Assembly (NCBI GenBank): GCA_011525685.1
Contig: WYBW01000006.1
Location: forward strand, 1 to 50,292
Direction: 5' to 3'
Source of the DNA: Verrucomicrobiia bacterium
GTDB lineage: Bacteria; Verrucomicrobiota; Verrucomicrobiia; Limisphaerales; JADLHS01
DNA: 50,292 nucleotides
Position numbers and translations under genes: made by a program. Numbering within the stretch: the stretch's first letter is position 1; each line of letters opens with the position of its first letter. Of this stretch, positions 17,520 through 24,705 are shown piece after piece. The notes under the pieces were generated by a model. It ran no database searches, was not told the origin of the DNA, and saw only the letters and a list, made by a program, of their open reading frames with translations.

Positions 17520-17902
17520 CGCAGCGCTTCGACGGGCGGCAGGGATTGGTAATCGTACCGACGGAAATAACAGGTCCAAGCGGAAAGGCTCAATTGCGAC
17601 TGGCACTCGACACAGGAGCGACCAGCACGTTAATCCGCCCGGTGCATCTTGCGGCCCTCGGCTACGATCCCGCACTGTCGCAGGAGCGGGTTCAGATGAC
17701 CACGGGAAGCGGTGTCGAGTTTGTGGTCAGGCCGCGGCTCATGAGAATCCGGGCTTGGGGACATGATCGAGACAGTTTTCCCGTGCTCAGCCACACGCTG
17801 CCGCCGAGCGCCACCGTGGACGGTCTTCTGGGCTTGGATTTCTTTCGAGAAGGTCGCTTGGAACTCGACTTCCGGGTTGGAATTGTGGCTTTCGTTCCTT
17901 GA
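17516..17902 (+). CDS. Retropepsin-like aspartic protease
   Basis: 128 aa, the size of one retroviral-protease-like subunit. The active-site motif is LALDTGATSTLI (Asp-Thr-Gly-Ala, about residues 31-34), followed by the flap-like region and a C-terminal hydrophobic-hydrophobic-Gly element, TVDGLLGLDFFREGRLELDF, that replaces the I-G-R element of pepsins. Such single-domain proteins would act as homodimers in the cytoplasm; no signal peptide is present. It overlaps the small upstream gene by 4 bases and is followed 20 bases later by argF, so all lie on one probable transcript between argD and argF. The substrate is unknown. Confidence 0.85.
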   Translation: MTQRFDGRQGLVIVPTEITGPSGKAQLRLALDTGATSTLIRPVHLAALGYDPALSQERVQMTTGSGVEFVVRPRLMRIRAWGHDRDSFPVLSHTLPPSATVDGLLGLDFFREGRLELDFRVGIVAFVP

Positions 17903-17922
17903 AATCCAGTGGGGGCACGACC

Positions 17923-18819
17923 ATGAAAGACTTGTTGAGCATTGAGCACCTTGCGCGGACGGACATCCGGAAGATTCTTTCCGAAGCCGCCGCGATGAAA
18001 CGCGCGCGCGGACGGCACAGGACCAAACCGCTGGCGGGTCAGAGCTGGGCGTTGATCTTTTCCAAGTCCTCCACGCGCACACGGGTATCGTTCGAGGTGG
18101 GCATTCATGAACTCGGCGGACGGCCGATGTTCCTGAGCGCGGCGGACATTCAGCTCGGCCGCGGCGAGCCCATCAAGGACACGGCGCGCGTGCTGGGCCG
18201 GATGGTCCATGGCGCGGTGTTCCGCACTTTCGCCCAGGCGGATGTGGAGGAGTTCGCCCGTTACGCCAGCATCCCGACCATCAACGCGCTGACGGATGAA
18301 GAACATCCCTGCCAGATTCTGGCGGACATTTTTACGATCGAAGAGAAACTCGGTTCCATTTCCGGCAAGGTGGTCACGTTCATTGGCGACGGGGCGTGCA
18401 ACGTGGCGAACTCGTGGATTTTTGCCGCGGCGAAACTGGGCTTCGAACTGCGCATCGCCGCGCCCAGGCCCTTTCAACCTCCCGCCAGCCTGCTCCAACG
18501 CGCGGCGGGCAAGGTGATTTGCACTGAAGATTTGAGAGCGGCGGCGCGCGGGGCCGACGTGCTTTACACCGACGTCTGGGTGTCCATGGGCAAGGAAGCC
18601 GAATCGGCGCGTCGTGCAAAGGCGCTGGCCAAATATCAGATCAACACCGCGCTGGTGAAACTGGCCCGTCCGGGTGCGCTGGTGATGCACTGTCTCCCGG
18701 CGTATCGCGGCAAAGAAATTGACGAGGTCACTTTCGAGGCCAACGCCCAAACGATTTTCGACCAGGCCGAGAACCGATTGCACGCCCAGAAAGCCATCCT
18801 CCAGTGGGCGGTGGGTTGA
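17923..18819 (+). CDS. argF: Ornithine carbamoyltransferase
   Basis: 298 aa, cytoplasmic; it makes citrulline from ornithine and carbamoyl phosphate. Carbamoyl-phosphate binding is shown by SKSSTRTRVSFE (S-T-R-T-R) and EEHPCQILADI (H-P-x-Q). The ornithine side shows GDGACNVANSW, DVWVSMG (the family D-x-W-x-S-M-G motif), and MHCLPAYRG with the catalytic Cys. The DVWVSMG and HCLP pairing points to OTCase rather than aspartate or N-acetylornithine carbamoyltransferase. The ATG at 17923 is chosen over an upstream TTG because homology begins at MKDLLSIEHL; a GGGGGC stretch lies about 7 bases before it. It closes the arginine cluster begun by argD. Confidence 0.95.
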   Translation: MKDLLSIEHLARTDIRKILSEAAAMKRARGRHRTKPLAGQSWALIFSKSSTRTRVSFEVGIHELGGRPMFLSAADIQLGRGEPIKDTARVLGRMVHGAVFRTFAQADVEEFARYASIPTINALTDEEHPCQILADIFTIEEKLGSISGKVVTFIGDGACNVANSWIFAAAKLGFELRIAAPRPFQPPASLLQRAAGKVICTEDLRAAARGADVLYTDVWVSMGKEAESARRAKALAKYQINTALVKLARPGALVMHCLPAYRGKEIDEVTFEANAQTIFDQAENRLHAQKAILQWAVG

Positions 18820-19005
18820 CTGTCCGACAAGGAGATTTTCCCTTCGCGGGAGAGGACGTGACGAGTCTCCATTTCAAGTGAGCCTGTGGAGGCCGGCCAG
18901 CGACTTCTCTTGCCGTCTCCTGAGTTTTTCACGGGCTTTCAGCCCCCCGCGGCCGTCGGCCTTCCGCGCTGTGATTGCAAGTCTGGGGTGTGGCGGCGGG
19001 CCGCG

Positions 19006-20697
19006 TTACTGGGGCGGCGCGCCAACCGGAAGTGATTGCTCCTGTTGCTGCCGCTGCTGGCTGAAATAAGGGATGTCGCGCAGACCTCGATCCAGTTCGC
19101 GCCGGAACCAGTCGTTGAACACCTCGTTCTGTCGCGCCTGGCGAACGGCCAGGGTGAAATTCGTGATCGCGGCGTCCATCTTGGCGGTGTCAAGCGGCAG
19201 TCGGGCTTTCACAAAGACAATGAACCCACCGTCGCGCGTGGGGAAGAATTGACTGGGCTTGCCCACGGACGCCGTGAAGGCGGCCTGTTTGAACTGCTGC
19301 AGATTGACGTACGGTTCGATCTCCGGGAGCTCGGTCGTGCTGAGGGAAAAGGGCCGGGGCGTGACCGGCTGCAAGCCCGCTTCAGCACAAATGGCCGAGA
19401 ACTCCTTGCCCGCGGCAAGTTCGTTGGTGAGCGTGACATAGAAGCCGTCACCGGCCCGCCGCGCCGCGCGTAACGCTTCCATGAAGCGGTAATCCTCGGT
19501 CACCCGGTCGTGGACCGCGGCGTAGGGCGGATTCTCGCTGGGCAACCTCGCCTTGAGCGCGATGACATAAGCTTCCTCGAAACCAACGATCGCCTCCCCG
19601 GCAAACGGATCGGCGTCCGTCAATTTGAATGCCGCGTTCACGAATTCCTGGCCCACCTCGATCTCTTTCGGACCGGCGTCCTGACTGAACGGCTCGGTGA
19701 CTTCCACGGTCAGCCCTTTCTTCGCGGCGAGGATTTCGAGGTTGGCGGCTTGAACCGGCATCATGTCGAACAGTTCCGAGGCGAAAGCGTTGGCTTGCCG
19801 GCGCGACTTGGACAACGCGAGCCGCCGCTGATCTTCCTTCAAGATGTTTTCCTTGGCCTCCTCCGGCGTGATGGTCGAATTCACCAGATTGGTCCGGCGC
19901 GTCTCGTAGGCGGCTTCCAGGCGCTCGGTCAGATTGGTGATCTGATTGATTTCCTCCACCGCCTCCGCCCAGAAGTTCGTGGCGGGAAACCGCACGAAAC
20001 TGACTTGAATCCGCTCCGGCAGCCGGTAACGGGCCATCTGGTTGGTGTAAAACTGCATGATGTCCTCCGGGGTGGCCGTGACATTGGCCAGATGGTTCGA
20101 GGCGTGAAAGAACACGGCCTGTACGGCCAGTTCCTCGTTCTCCCGCGCGTACAACTCGCGCACCTCCCGCGGCGTCACCAGTTCGCCGCTCATCCCCGCC
20201 ACGGCGATCAACTGCTGGATGCCCAGCTCGTGACGGAGGTAGCGTTGGAAGTCCGCCACGGTCAACCCCGCCCGTTGCAGCACCGGCTTGAACGATTCGA
20301 GCGGCATCGGGTTGCCGCCGTTGAAAGAACGCAACAGTTGGCTCGCCGCGCGCGCCACCGTTTCGCTGCTGGGATGGATGCCAAAGTCCTCCAGCTTTTG
20401 GATGACCACCAAACGGATGAAAGTTTCCTGTTCCTCATCGAAACCGAATCGTTTGCCTCCCCGATCGGGCCAGCGGCCGTTACGGAAAAAGTAACGCAGG
20501 TAAACCTCGCGCCGGGCGTCGGTGTAATTGTCAACCGTCACGGGCTGGCCGTTGATGCTTCCAAGGTTCTCCCGGCCCCCGCCCGGACGGTCCAGGCTCG
20601 AACCCGGCCCCGCGCCCCAATAAATGAAAGCCACCACCGTGACGGCAATGATCACCGCCCACAGCCACTTTGAATGTTTTCGTATCGTCCCGATCAT
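19006..20697 (-). CDS. Membrane-anchored SurA/PpiD-like periplasmic foldase
   Basis: 563 aa from the ATG at 20697 (a longer frame reaches back through the REPIN and is not credible). An N-terminal helix (residues 10-26, KWLWAVIIAVTVVAFIYWG) anchors the protein, as in PpiD. Then comes a SurA-N-like segment with GSINGQPVTVDNY and an alpha-helical region (LVVIQKLEDFGIHPSSETVARAAS, VTPREVRELYAREN). The parvulin-like part is only loosely recognisable (EEAYVIALKARLPSENPPYAAV and, later, FFPTRDGGFIVFVKARLP); I cannot identify the catalytic Cys/His/Asp set of an active parvulin, so isomerase activity is uncertain. The C-terminus is Gln-rich. It probably helps fold exported proteins. Confidence 0.78.
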   Translation of the reverse strand: MIGTIRKHSKWLWAVIIAVTVVAFIYWGAGPGSSLDRPGGGRENLGSINGQPVTVDNYTDARREVYLRYFFRNGRWPDRGGKRFGFDEEQETFIRLVVIQKLEDFGIHPSSETVARAASQLLRSFNGGNPMPLESFKPVLQRAGLTVADFQRYLRHELGIQQLIAVAGMSGELVTPREVRELYARENEELAVQAVFFHASNHLANVTATPEDIMQFYTNQMARYRLPERIQVSFVRFPATNFWAEAVEEINQITNLTERLEAAYETRRTNLVNSTITPEEAKENILKEDQRRLALSKSRRQANAFASELFDMMPVQAANLEILAAKKGLTVEVTEPFSQDAGPKEIEVGQEFVNAAFKLTDADPFAGEAIVGFEEAYVIALKARLPSENPPYAAVHDRVTEDYRFMEALRAARRAGDGFYVTLTNELAAGKEFSAICAEAGLQPVTPRPFSLSTTELPEIEPYVNLQQFKQAAFTASVGKPSQFFPTRDGGFIVFVKARLPLDTAKMDAAITNFTLAVRQARQNEVFNDWFRRELDRGLRDIPYFSQQRQQQEQSLPVGAPPQ

Positions 20698-20823
20698 AAA
20701 ACGGAAAATAGAACAAGGGGCGAAACCTAACCGGCTTTCGTCCGGCGGGTCAAACGCAAAACGAACTGTCGCGGTGTGCCGGGCGCATCCCACTTTCTTG
20801 GTGAGTGTCACCGGGGCGGCGCC

Positions 20824-20956
20824 GTAGCGCAGACTTCCAGTCTGCCGGATCGCGGATTTCCAATCCGCAAACGCTGCGGACGCCTGGCTTGCCACGCCGT
20901 GCCTTGGCCAGCCGACTGGAAGTCGGCGATACCGCAGGTTGGGAAACCTGCGCTAC
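20824..20956. repeat. REPIN-like element with GTAG ends
   Basis: Two arms of about 48 bp in inverted order bound this 133-bp element. The left begins GTAGCGCAGACTTCC, the right, read in reverse, GTAGCGCAGGTTTCC. Each arm contains two short hairpins (for example GCAGACTTCCAGTCTGC), and the ATCGC spacer between them is shared. A GTAG tetranucleotide followed by a hairpin is the hallmark of REP sequences mobilised by RAYTs. The 382-base gap between the foldase and the lipoprotein gene contains this element and little else that I can name. Confidence 0.8.
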
Positions 20957-21079
20957 ATTGGCGATCCCGGCCTGCAATAAACTGAGATGCGCCACGGTGT
21001 GCCGGGCGCAGGTTCAATCGCCGCGCCGCCGAAATCCAACTTTACATCCCGGCGGCCCTCATGTAACGCTGCCTTCGAT

Positions 21080-21457
21080 ATGTGGAAGAAAGCTTTGCCA
21101 ATTTTGCTGCTGCCGTGGTTGTTGACCGGTTGTACCGCCACTTTTACCAACCTCTCGGCGCGGCATCAGGTTCGCAACCCAAACAACCTTTATCCGGTTT
21201 CCGTGGCGCTCAACACCCGGCAGCAATCATTGCGATGGGAAACCATCGAACCTTTTGTGGTGGTGGGAACGGACGTCTTCCCGATGCGACCCACACCGCT
21301 CATGACCAATCGCTGGGAGGGTCTGATCCCGGTGGGCCCGCAGACCAACGTGGTTTTTTACCATTACAAGTTCGATTTCAAATACAACGCCTTCGGCGGG
21401 CCGCAGAATGACAGCGCGTCTTCGCCCGAATACAAGCTGACGATTTTGGAACAGTAA
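21080..21457 (+). CDS. Small lipoprotein of unknown function
   Basis: 125 aa. Residues 1-17 form a lipoprotein signal peptide with lipobox L-L-T-G-C (MWKKALPILLLPWLLTGC). The mature part is a compact beta-rich domain with TATFTNLSARHQVRNPNNLYPVSVALNTRQQSL, IEPFVVVGTDVFPM, and NVVFYHYKFDFKYNAFGG. No family is recognised, but the pattern of strands in an Ig- or cupin-like sandwich is plausible. It is bounded by the REPIN upstream and a strong terminator downstream, so it is probably a single-gene transcript. An upstream frame start at 20987 is rejected because the signal peptide begins at 21080. Confidence 0.8.
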   Translation: MWKKALPILLLPWLLTGCTATFTNLSARHQVRNPNNLYPVSVALNTRQQSLRWETIEPFVVVGTDVFPMRPTPLMTNRWEGLIPVGPQTNVVFYHYKFDFKYNAFGGPQNDSASSPEYKLTILEQ

Positions 21458-21480
21458 GTTCTCCGTGCCAACCCTACCGC

Positions 21481-21506
21481 GGGCGCTGCACTGCAGCGCC
21501 CTTTTT
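21481..21506 (+). terminator. Rho-independent terminator of the lipoprotein gene
   Basis: A perfect 10-bp inverted repeat, GGGCGCTGCA / TGCAGCGCCC, followed by TTTTT, 23 bases after the stop codon. The two arms are separated by one base, so the loop takes in the innermost pairs. Confidence 0.9.
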
Positions 21507-21675
21507 CTTGGGGCGACCGACAGGGCCCGCGGGCTGGTGGGTTGAGGTCCAAGACTGATGCGGAAACGGGAACCGCCAGGATCTGCTTTTGGCGAAGGCA
21601 CCGCGCGTTCACTCGGAGCGCAGGCCTCCACCTGGCCCGCCTCGACATTCCGCGCGCGTTTGTTAGCCTTGCTTT

Positions 21676-22869
21676 GTGAGCTTTGTTTCTGAATTCAACG
21701 CGCTGCCGCTGACTTCGCTCGTGAAGCGGTCGCGGGAGGTCGGTTCTGCCGCGGTGCGCGAAAGTCTCATGAAATCGTCGCCGACGTTGACGGACTTCGC
21801 ACACTTGATTTCGCCGGCAGGTGCCGACTTCCTGGAAACGCTGGGCCGTCGCTCGCAACAGCTCACGCAGCAGCGCTTCGGCAAGGTCATCCGACTGTTT
21901 GCGCCGCTCTACCTCTCCAACGAGTGCATCAACAATTGCAAGTACTGCGGCTTCTCGCGGGACAATCCCATCCTGCGTGTCACGCTGGGCGTGGACGAAG
22001 TGTTGCGCGAGGCGCGGGCGCTCGCCGAAGCGGGCTTTCGCAACGTGCTGTTGGTGGCCGGAGAACATCCCAGGTTTGTCTCGAACCACTATCTGCGTGA
22101 TTGCGTGGCGGCGTTGCACGCGGAGATCCCCAGCGTTTCGCTCGAAGTCGGGCCGATGGAAACGGCGGATTACCGCCCGCTCGTCGCGGCCGGCGCGGAT
22201 GGGCTGGTGGTATATCAGGAGACCTATGACCGCGCGGTTTACAGCGAAATGCACACCGCGGGGCCGAAGCGGAATTTCGACTGGCGGCTCGAAACACCTG
22301 AGCGCGCTTATGCCGCGGGCTTCCGGCGCATCGGCATCGGGGCGCTGTACGGACTGGCGGACTGGCAATACGAGGCGCTGTGCGTGGCGGCGCACGCGGA
22401 GTATCTATTGCGCAATTGCTGGAAGGCTTATCTCACCATTTCACTGCCGCGGCTGCGTCCCTGCGCGGGCGAGTTTGAACCGCTCACACACGTTTCCGAC
22501 CGCGAACTCGTGCAACTGGTCTGCGCCTTCCGCATCCTGTTTCCGGACGTGGGGCTGGTGCTCTCCACGCGCGAACCCGCGAAGCTGCGCGACGGTCTGA
22601 TCCCTTTGGGCATCACCTTGATGAGCGCGGGCAGCCACACCGAGCCGGGCGGCTACACCGGCGCGGGCAAGGAGCACCTTCACCAGACCGTCCGCGGGCG
22701 GATTGTGCAAACCGGTTCCAGCGAATGGGCGACCAATGGCGATGGCCGGCACGCCACCGGGCAGTTTGACATCGCCGACCAACGTCCGGCGGGCGAAGTG
22801 GCGGAGCACATCCGCCGTCTCGGCTATGAGCCGGTGTGGAAGGATTGGGACGCGGCACTGACGGCGTGA
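21676..22869 (+). CDS. thiH: Tyrosine lyase (2-iminoacetate synthase) ThiH
   Basis: 397 aa starting at a GTG. It is a radical SAM enzyme that cleaves tyrosine to 2-iminoacetate and p-cresol, for the thiazole part of thiamine. The iron-sulfur motif CINNCKYCGF (C-x3-C-x2-C) lies near residue 80, followed by FRNVLLVAGEHP, LEVGPMETADYRPLVAAG, VVYQETYDRAVYSEMHTAGPK, ISLPRLRPC and the C-terminal LMSAGSHTEPGGY. These define ThiH rather than the related biotin or cofactor-F420 enzymes. ThiS follows 29 bases later. ThiG, the usual partner, is not in this window, so the pathway must be completed elsewhere. Confidence 0.95.
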   Translation: MSFVSEFNALPLTSLVKRSREVGSAAVRESLMKSSPTLTDFAHLISPAGADFLETLGRRSQQLTQQRFGKVIRLFAPLYLSNECINNCKYCGFSRDNPILRVTLGVDEVLREARALAEAGFRNVLLVAGEHPRFVSNHYLRDCVAALHAEIPSVSLEVGPMETADYRPLVAAGADGLVVYQETYDRAVYSEMHTAGPKRNFDWRLETPERAYAAGFRRIGIGALYGLADWQYEALCVAAHAEYLLRNCWKAYLTISLPRLRPCAGEFEPLTHVSDRELVQLVCAFRILFPDVGLVLSTREPAKLRDGLIPLGITLMSAGSHTEPGGYTGAGKEHLHQTVRGRIVQTGSSEWATNGDGRHATGQFDIADQRPAGEVAEHIRRLGYEPVWKDWDAALTA

Positions 22870-22898
22870 GGTTTTGCGCACAACGAATTTGAATTCTC

Positions 22899-23108
22899 AT
22901 GAATTCACAAAGCATCGTCGCCAATGGCCGCCCAACCGAGGCCAACCTGCCCTGCACGATTGAACAATTCCTCGTGGCGCAGGGGCTGTTGCCGCGCAGC
23001 GTCGTCGTGGAGCACAATGGCGAAGCGGTTGCGCCTTCCGAATTCTCCAGACGCCAACTCAACGCGGGCGACCGTCTGGAGATCGTGAAAATTGTGGCCG
23101 GTGGTTGA
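22899..23108 (+). CDS. thiS: Sulfur carrier protein ThiS
   Basis: 69 aa beta-grasp protein with the C-terminal Gly-Gly (VKIVAGG) that is adenylated and thiocarboxylated to donate sulfur to the thiazole ring. The core NSQSIVANGRPTEANLPCTIEQFL, VVVEHNGEAV and LNAGDRLEIV follow the ThiS pattern. The gene is 29 bases after thiH and is convergent with the CBM48 gene. The order thiH-thiS is less usual than thiS-thiG-thiH. Confidence 0.93.
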   Translation: MNSQSIVANGRPTEANLPCTIEQFLVAQGLLPRSVVVEHNGEAVAPSEFSRRQLNAGDRLEIVKIVAGG

Positions 23109-23123
23109 GCGCCACGCCGCGGT

Positions 23124-23420
23124 TCATTTCACCTCCCGGACGGCGTCCCGGCTGCCGTACGGATTGGGGACATACAACGCACACTCGGGGTCGTCGCGCC
23201 ACTGGCCATCCACCAGAAACCGGTAGTGATACGTGCCCGGCTTCAACTCGACGACGATGCGCCAGACGCCATCCGGGTCTTTTTGCAGGTTGATGGGGTC
23301 CTGCTGCCAGTGGGTGAAGTCGCCGACCAATTGGACACTCATCGCCTCGGGTGCGGTGAAGGCGAAGTGCTGGGTGCGTTTTCCCGGATTGGTGGCTGAA
23401 GCAGTTTTCTTTTTAGCCAT
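23124..23420 (-). CDS. Stand-alone CBM48 (AMPK-like) glycogen-binding module
   Basis: 98 aa from the ATG at 23420. After a Lys/Thr-rich start (MAKKKTASATNPGKR) the whole protein is a CBM48/AMPK-beta-like sandwich: FTAPEAMSVQLVGDFTHWQ, DGVWRIVVELKPGTYHYRFLVDGQWRDDP, ALYVPNPYG. The Trp in the W-Q and V-W-R segments are typical glycan-contact positions. No catalytic domain is attached and no signal peptide is present, so it would bind glycogen or another alpha-glucan in the cytoplasm, alone or as part of a complex. It is convergent with thiS, with 15 bases between stops. Confidence 0.85.
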   Translation of the reverse strand: MAKKKTASATNPGKRTQHFAFTAPEAMSVQLVGDFTHWQQDPINLQKDPDGVWRIVVELKPGTYHYRFLVDGQWRDDPECALYVPNPYGSRDAVREVK

Positions 23421-23540
23421 GGTGACGGCCTTTCTCTGGGTCCGAAGCGGTGGTTGATTCTTCCGAATCCAACTGCAAAGGATTACAGCACGCCGGCTCC
23501 CGTGGGTCAAGAAGGCCGCTTGGGGGGGGTTGCGAGGGCT

Positions 23541-23568
23541 TTGACAATCGGCGGGGTTGTGTTAAAAG
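23541..23568 (+). promoter_or_regulatory. Candidate sigma-70 promoter of the pseudopilin operon
   Basis: TTGACA at 23541-23546, 16 bases, then TAAAAG at 23563-23568. The -35 is perfect and the -10 is weak. It lies 56 bases before the ATG at 23624, and the CBM48 gene is divergent on the other side. Confidence 0.45.
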
Positions 23569-23591
23569 GCGGCGTTGCAACAAACCAGCCC

Positions 23592-23611
23592 GACACGGGG
23601 ATTCCCGTGTC
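23592..23611 (+). promoter_or_regulatory. Leader hairpin before the pseudopilin ribosome site
   Basis: Perfect 8-bp hairpin GACACGGG-gatt-CCCGTGTC ending two bases before the CGGAGAT ribosome site and 12 bases before the ATG. Such a structure could affect initiation or mRNA stability. It has no T tract, so it is not a terminator. Confidence 0.45.
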
Positions 23612-23623
23612 ACCGGAGATCAA

Positions 23624-24115
23624 ATGAATTTGAAGCCCGCCCAGTCGTGGTCGCGCCGGTACACGGCGGCCCACAGCCTGCCCGAGGCGATCATCGCCGT
23701 GCTGATCGTCGGCACGATGATGGTTTCGCTCTATGCGGGATTCAGCTCGGGTTTCGCCGTCGTCCAATTGGCGCGGGAGAATCTGCGGGCCACGCAGATT
23801 CTGTTGCAACGCCTCGAATCGGTCCGGCTCTACACCTGGAGTCAGTTGCAGGACTCGGCGTATGTGCCGCCAACCTTTACCGATTACTTCGATCCGGCTG
23901 CTCCGGTTGAGCAGGGCCGAGGGGTGAAATATGCCGGCAGTGTGAACGTGACCGCGCCAGCCGATTTCCCTGCCGCCTATTCCAATGATCTACGGTTGGT
24001 GACGGTTTCGGTTTACTGGACCAACTACAACGGGGAGGCGGCGATTGTGCGCGGCCGGCGGATGCAAACCCTGGTCGCGCGCCACGGCATCCAGAACTAC
24101 ATCGTGGGGCGATGA
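23624..24115 (+). CDS. Minor pseudopilin (type II secretion/type IV pilus)
   Basis: 163 aa from the ATG at 23624, with a good GGAGAT site. The prepilin region is AHSLPEAIIAVLIVGTMMVSLYAGF: a Glu at position 5 of the hydrophobic helix after a potential cleavage point, although the Gly before it is replaced by Ser. It is therefore a class III/minor pseudopilin of the PulI/PilV kind. The rest is a beta-rich head. Its stop overlaps the start of the next gene as ATGA. The three-gene set (this, 24112 and 24702) looks like the PilV-PilW-PilX set that primes pilus or secretion assembly. Confidence 0.8.
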   Translation: MNLKPAQSWSRRYTAAHSLPEAIIAVLIVGTMMVSLYAGFSSGFAVVQLARENLRATQILLQRLESVRLYTWSQLQDSAYVPPTFTDYFDPAAPVEQGRGVKYAGSVNVTAPADFPAAYSNDLRLVTVSVYWTNYNGEAAIVRGRRMQTLVARHGIQNYIVGR

Positions 24116-24705
24116 AACTGCACTTCCAACCGTCCGGTCACCTGCCGCGCCGCTGGGTTGGCGCGGGCGGCGCCCAAGGCATGACGTTAGTGGAGACCAT
24201 GGTGGCCTTGGGGATCGGCGGGATCGTGCTGGCGGTAGTGGCGGTGTTGAGCGTGTATGCGCTGCGCAGCTTCACGGCGATGGGCAACTACGCCGAACTG
24301 GAGGCCCAAAACCGGATGGCGCTGGACCGGATCACCCGCGATCTGCGGCAGGCCACGAGCGTGGTCAGCACCAACAATCTGGGCGCGGATCGCCGGCTGC
24401 AACTGACGAACGCCTTGAACGGCACCACCATCACGTTGGCTTGGTACGCGGAAGACCGGGTCGTGGAGTGCGAGATCAACGGTCAGCCGGCACGCCCTTA
24501 TTTGACCGAATGTGACGACTGGAGTTTCACCCTCTACCAGCGCACGCCTATGTCCGGGTCGAACAACCTGTTTTATCCCACCAGCGACCTGCGCCTGTGC
24601 CGGATGATTGAGATGAATTGGAAATGCTCGCGCACCCTGCTCGGCCGCAGGTGGAACACCGAACGTGTCCAATCCGCCCGGGTGGTTTTGCGCGCCACAC
24701 CATGA
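24112..24705 (+). CDS. PilW/PulJ-like minor pseudopilin
   Basis: 197 aa. After a 23-residue leader with two basic residues it has a type IV prepilin signal: GMTLVETMVALGIGGIVLAVV, with Gly before Met, and Glu at +5 of the mature part. The globular region has ALDRITRDLRQATSVVS, the helix that typifies PilW/PulJ, and several Cys (C-x2-WSF etc.) that could pair. The start overlaps the previous stop (ATGA) and its own stop overlaps the next start, so the three genes are translated as one unit. Confidence 0.85.
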   Translation: MKLHFQPSGHLPRRWVGAGGAQGMTLVETMVALGIGGIVLAVVAVLSVYALRSFTAMGNYAELEAQNRMALDRITRDLRQATSVVSTNNLGADRRLQLTNALNGTTITLAWYAEDRVVECEINGQPARPYLTECDDWSFTLYQRTPMSGSNNLFYPTSDLRLCRMIEMNWKCSRTLLGRRWNTERVQSARVVLRATP

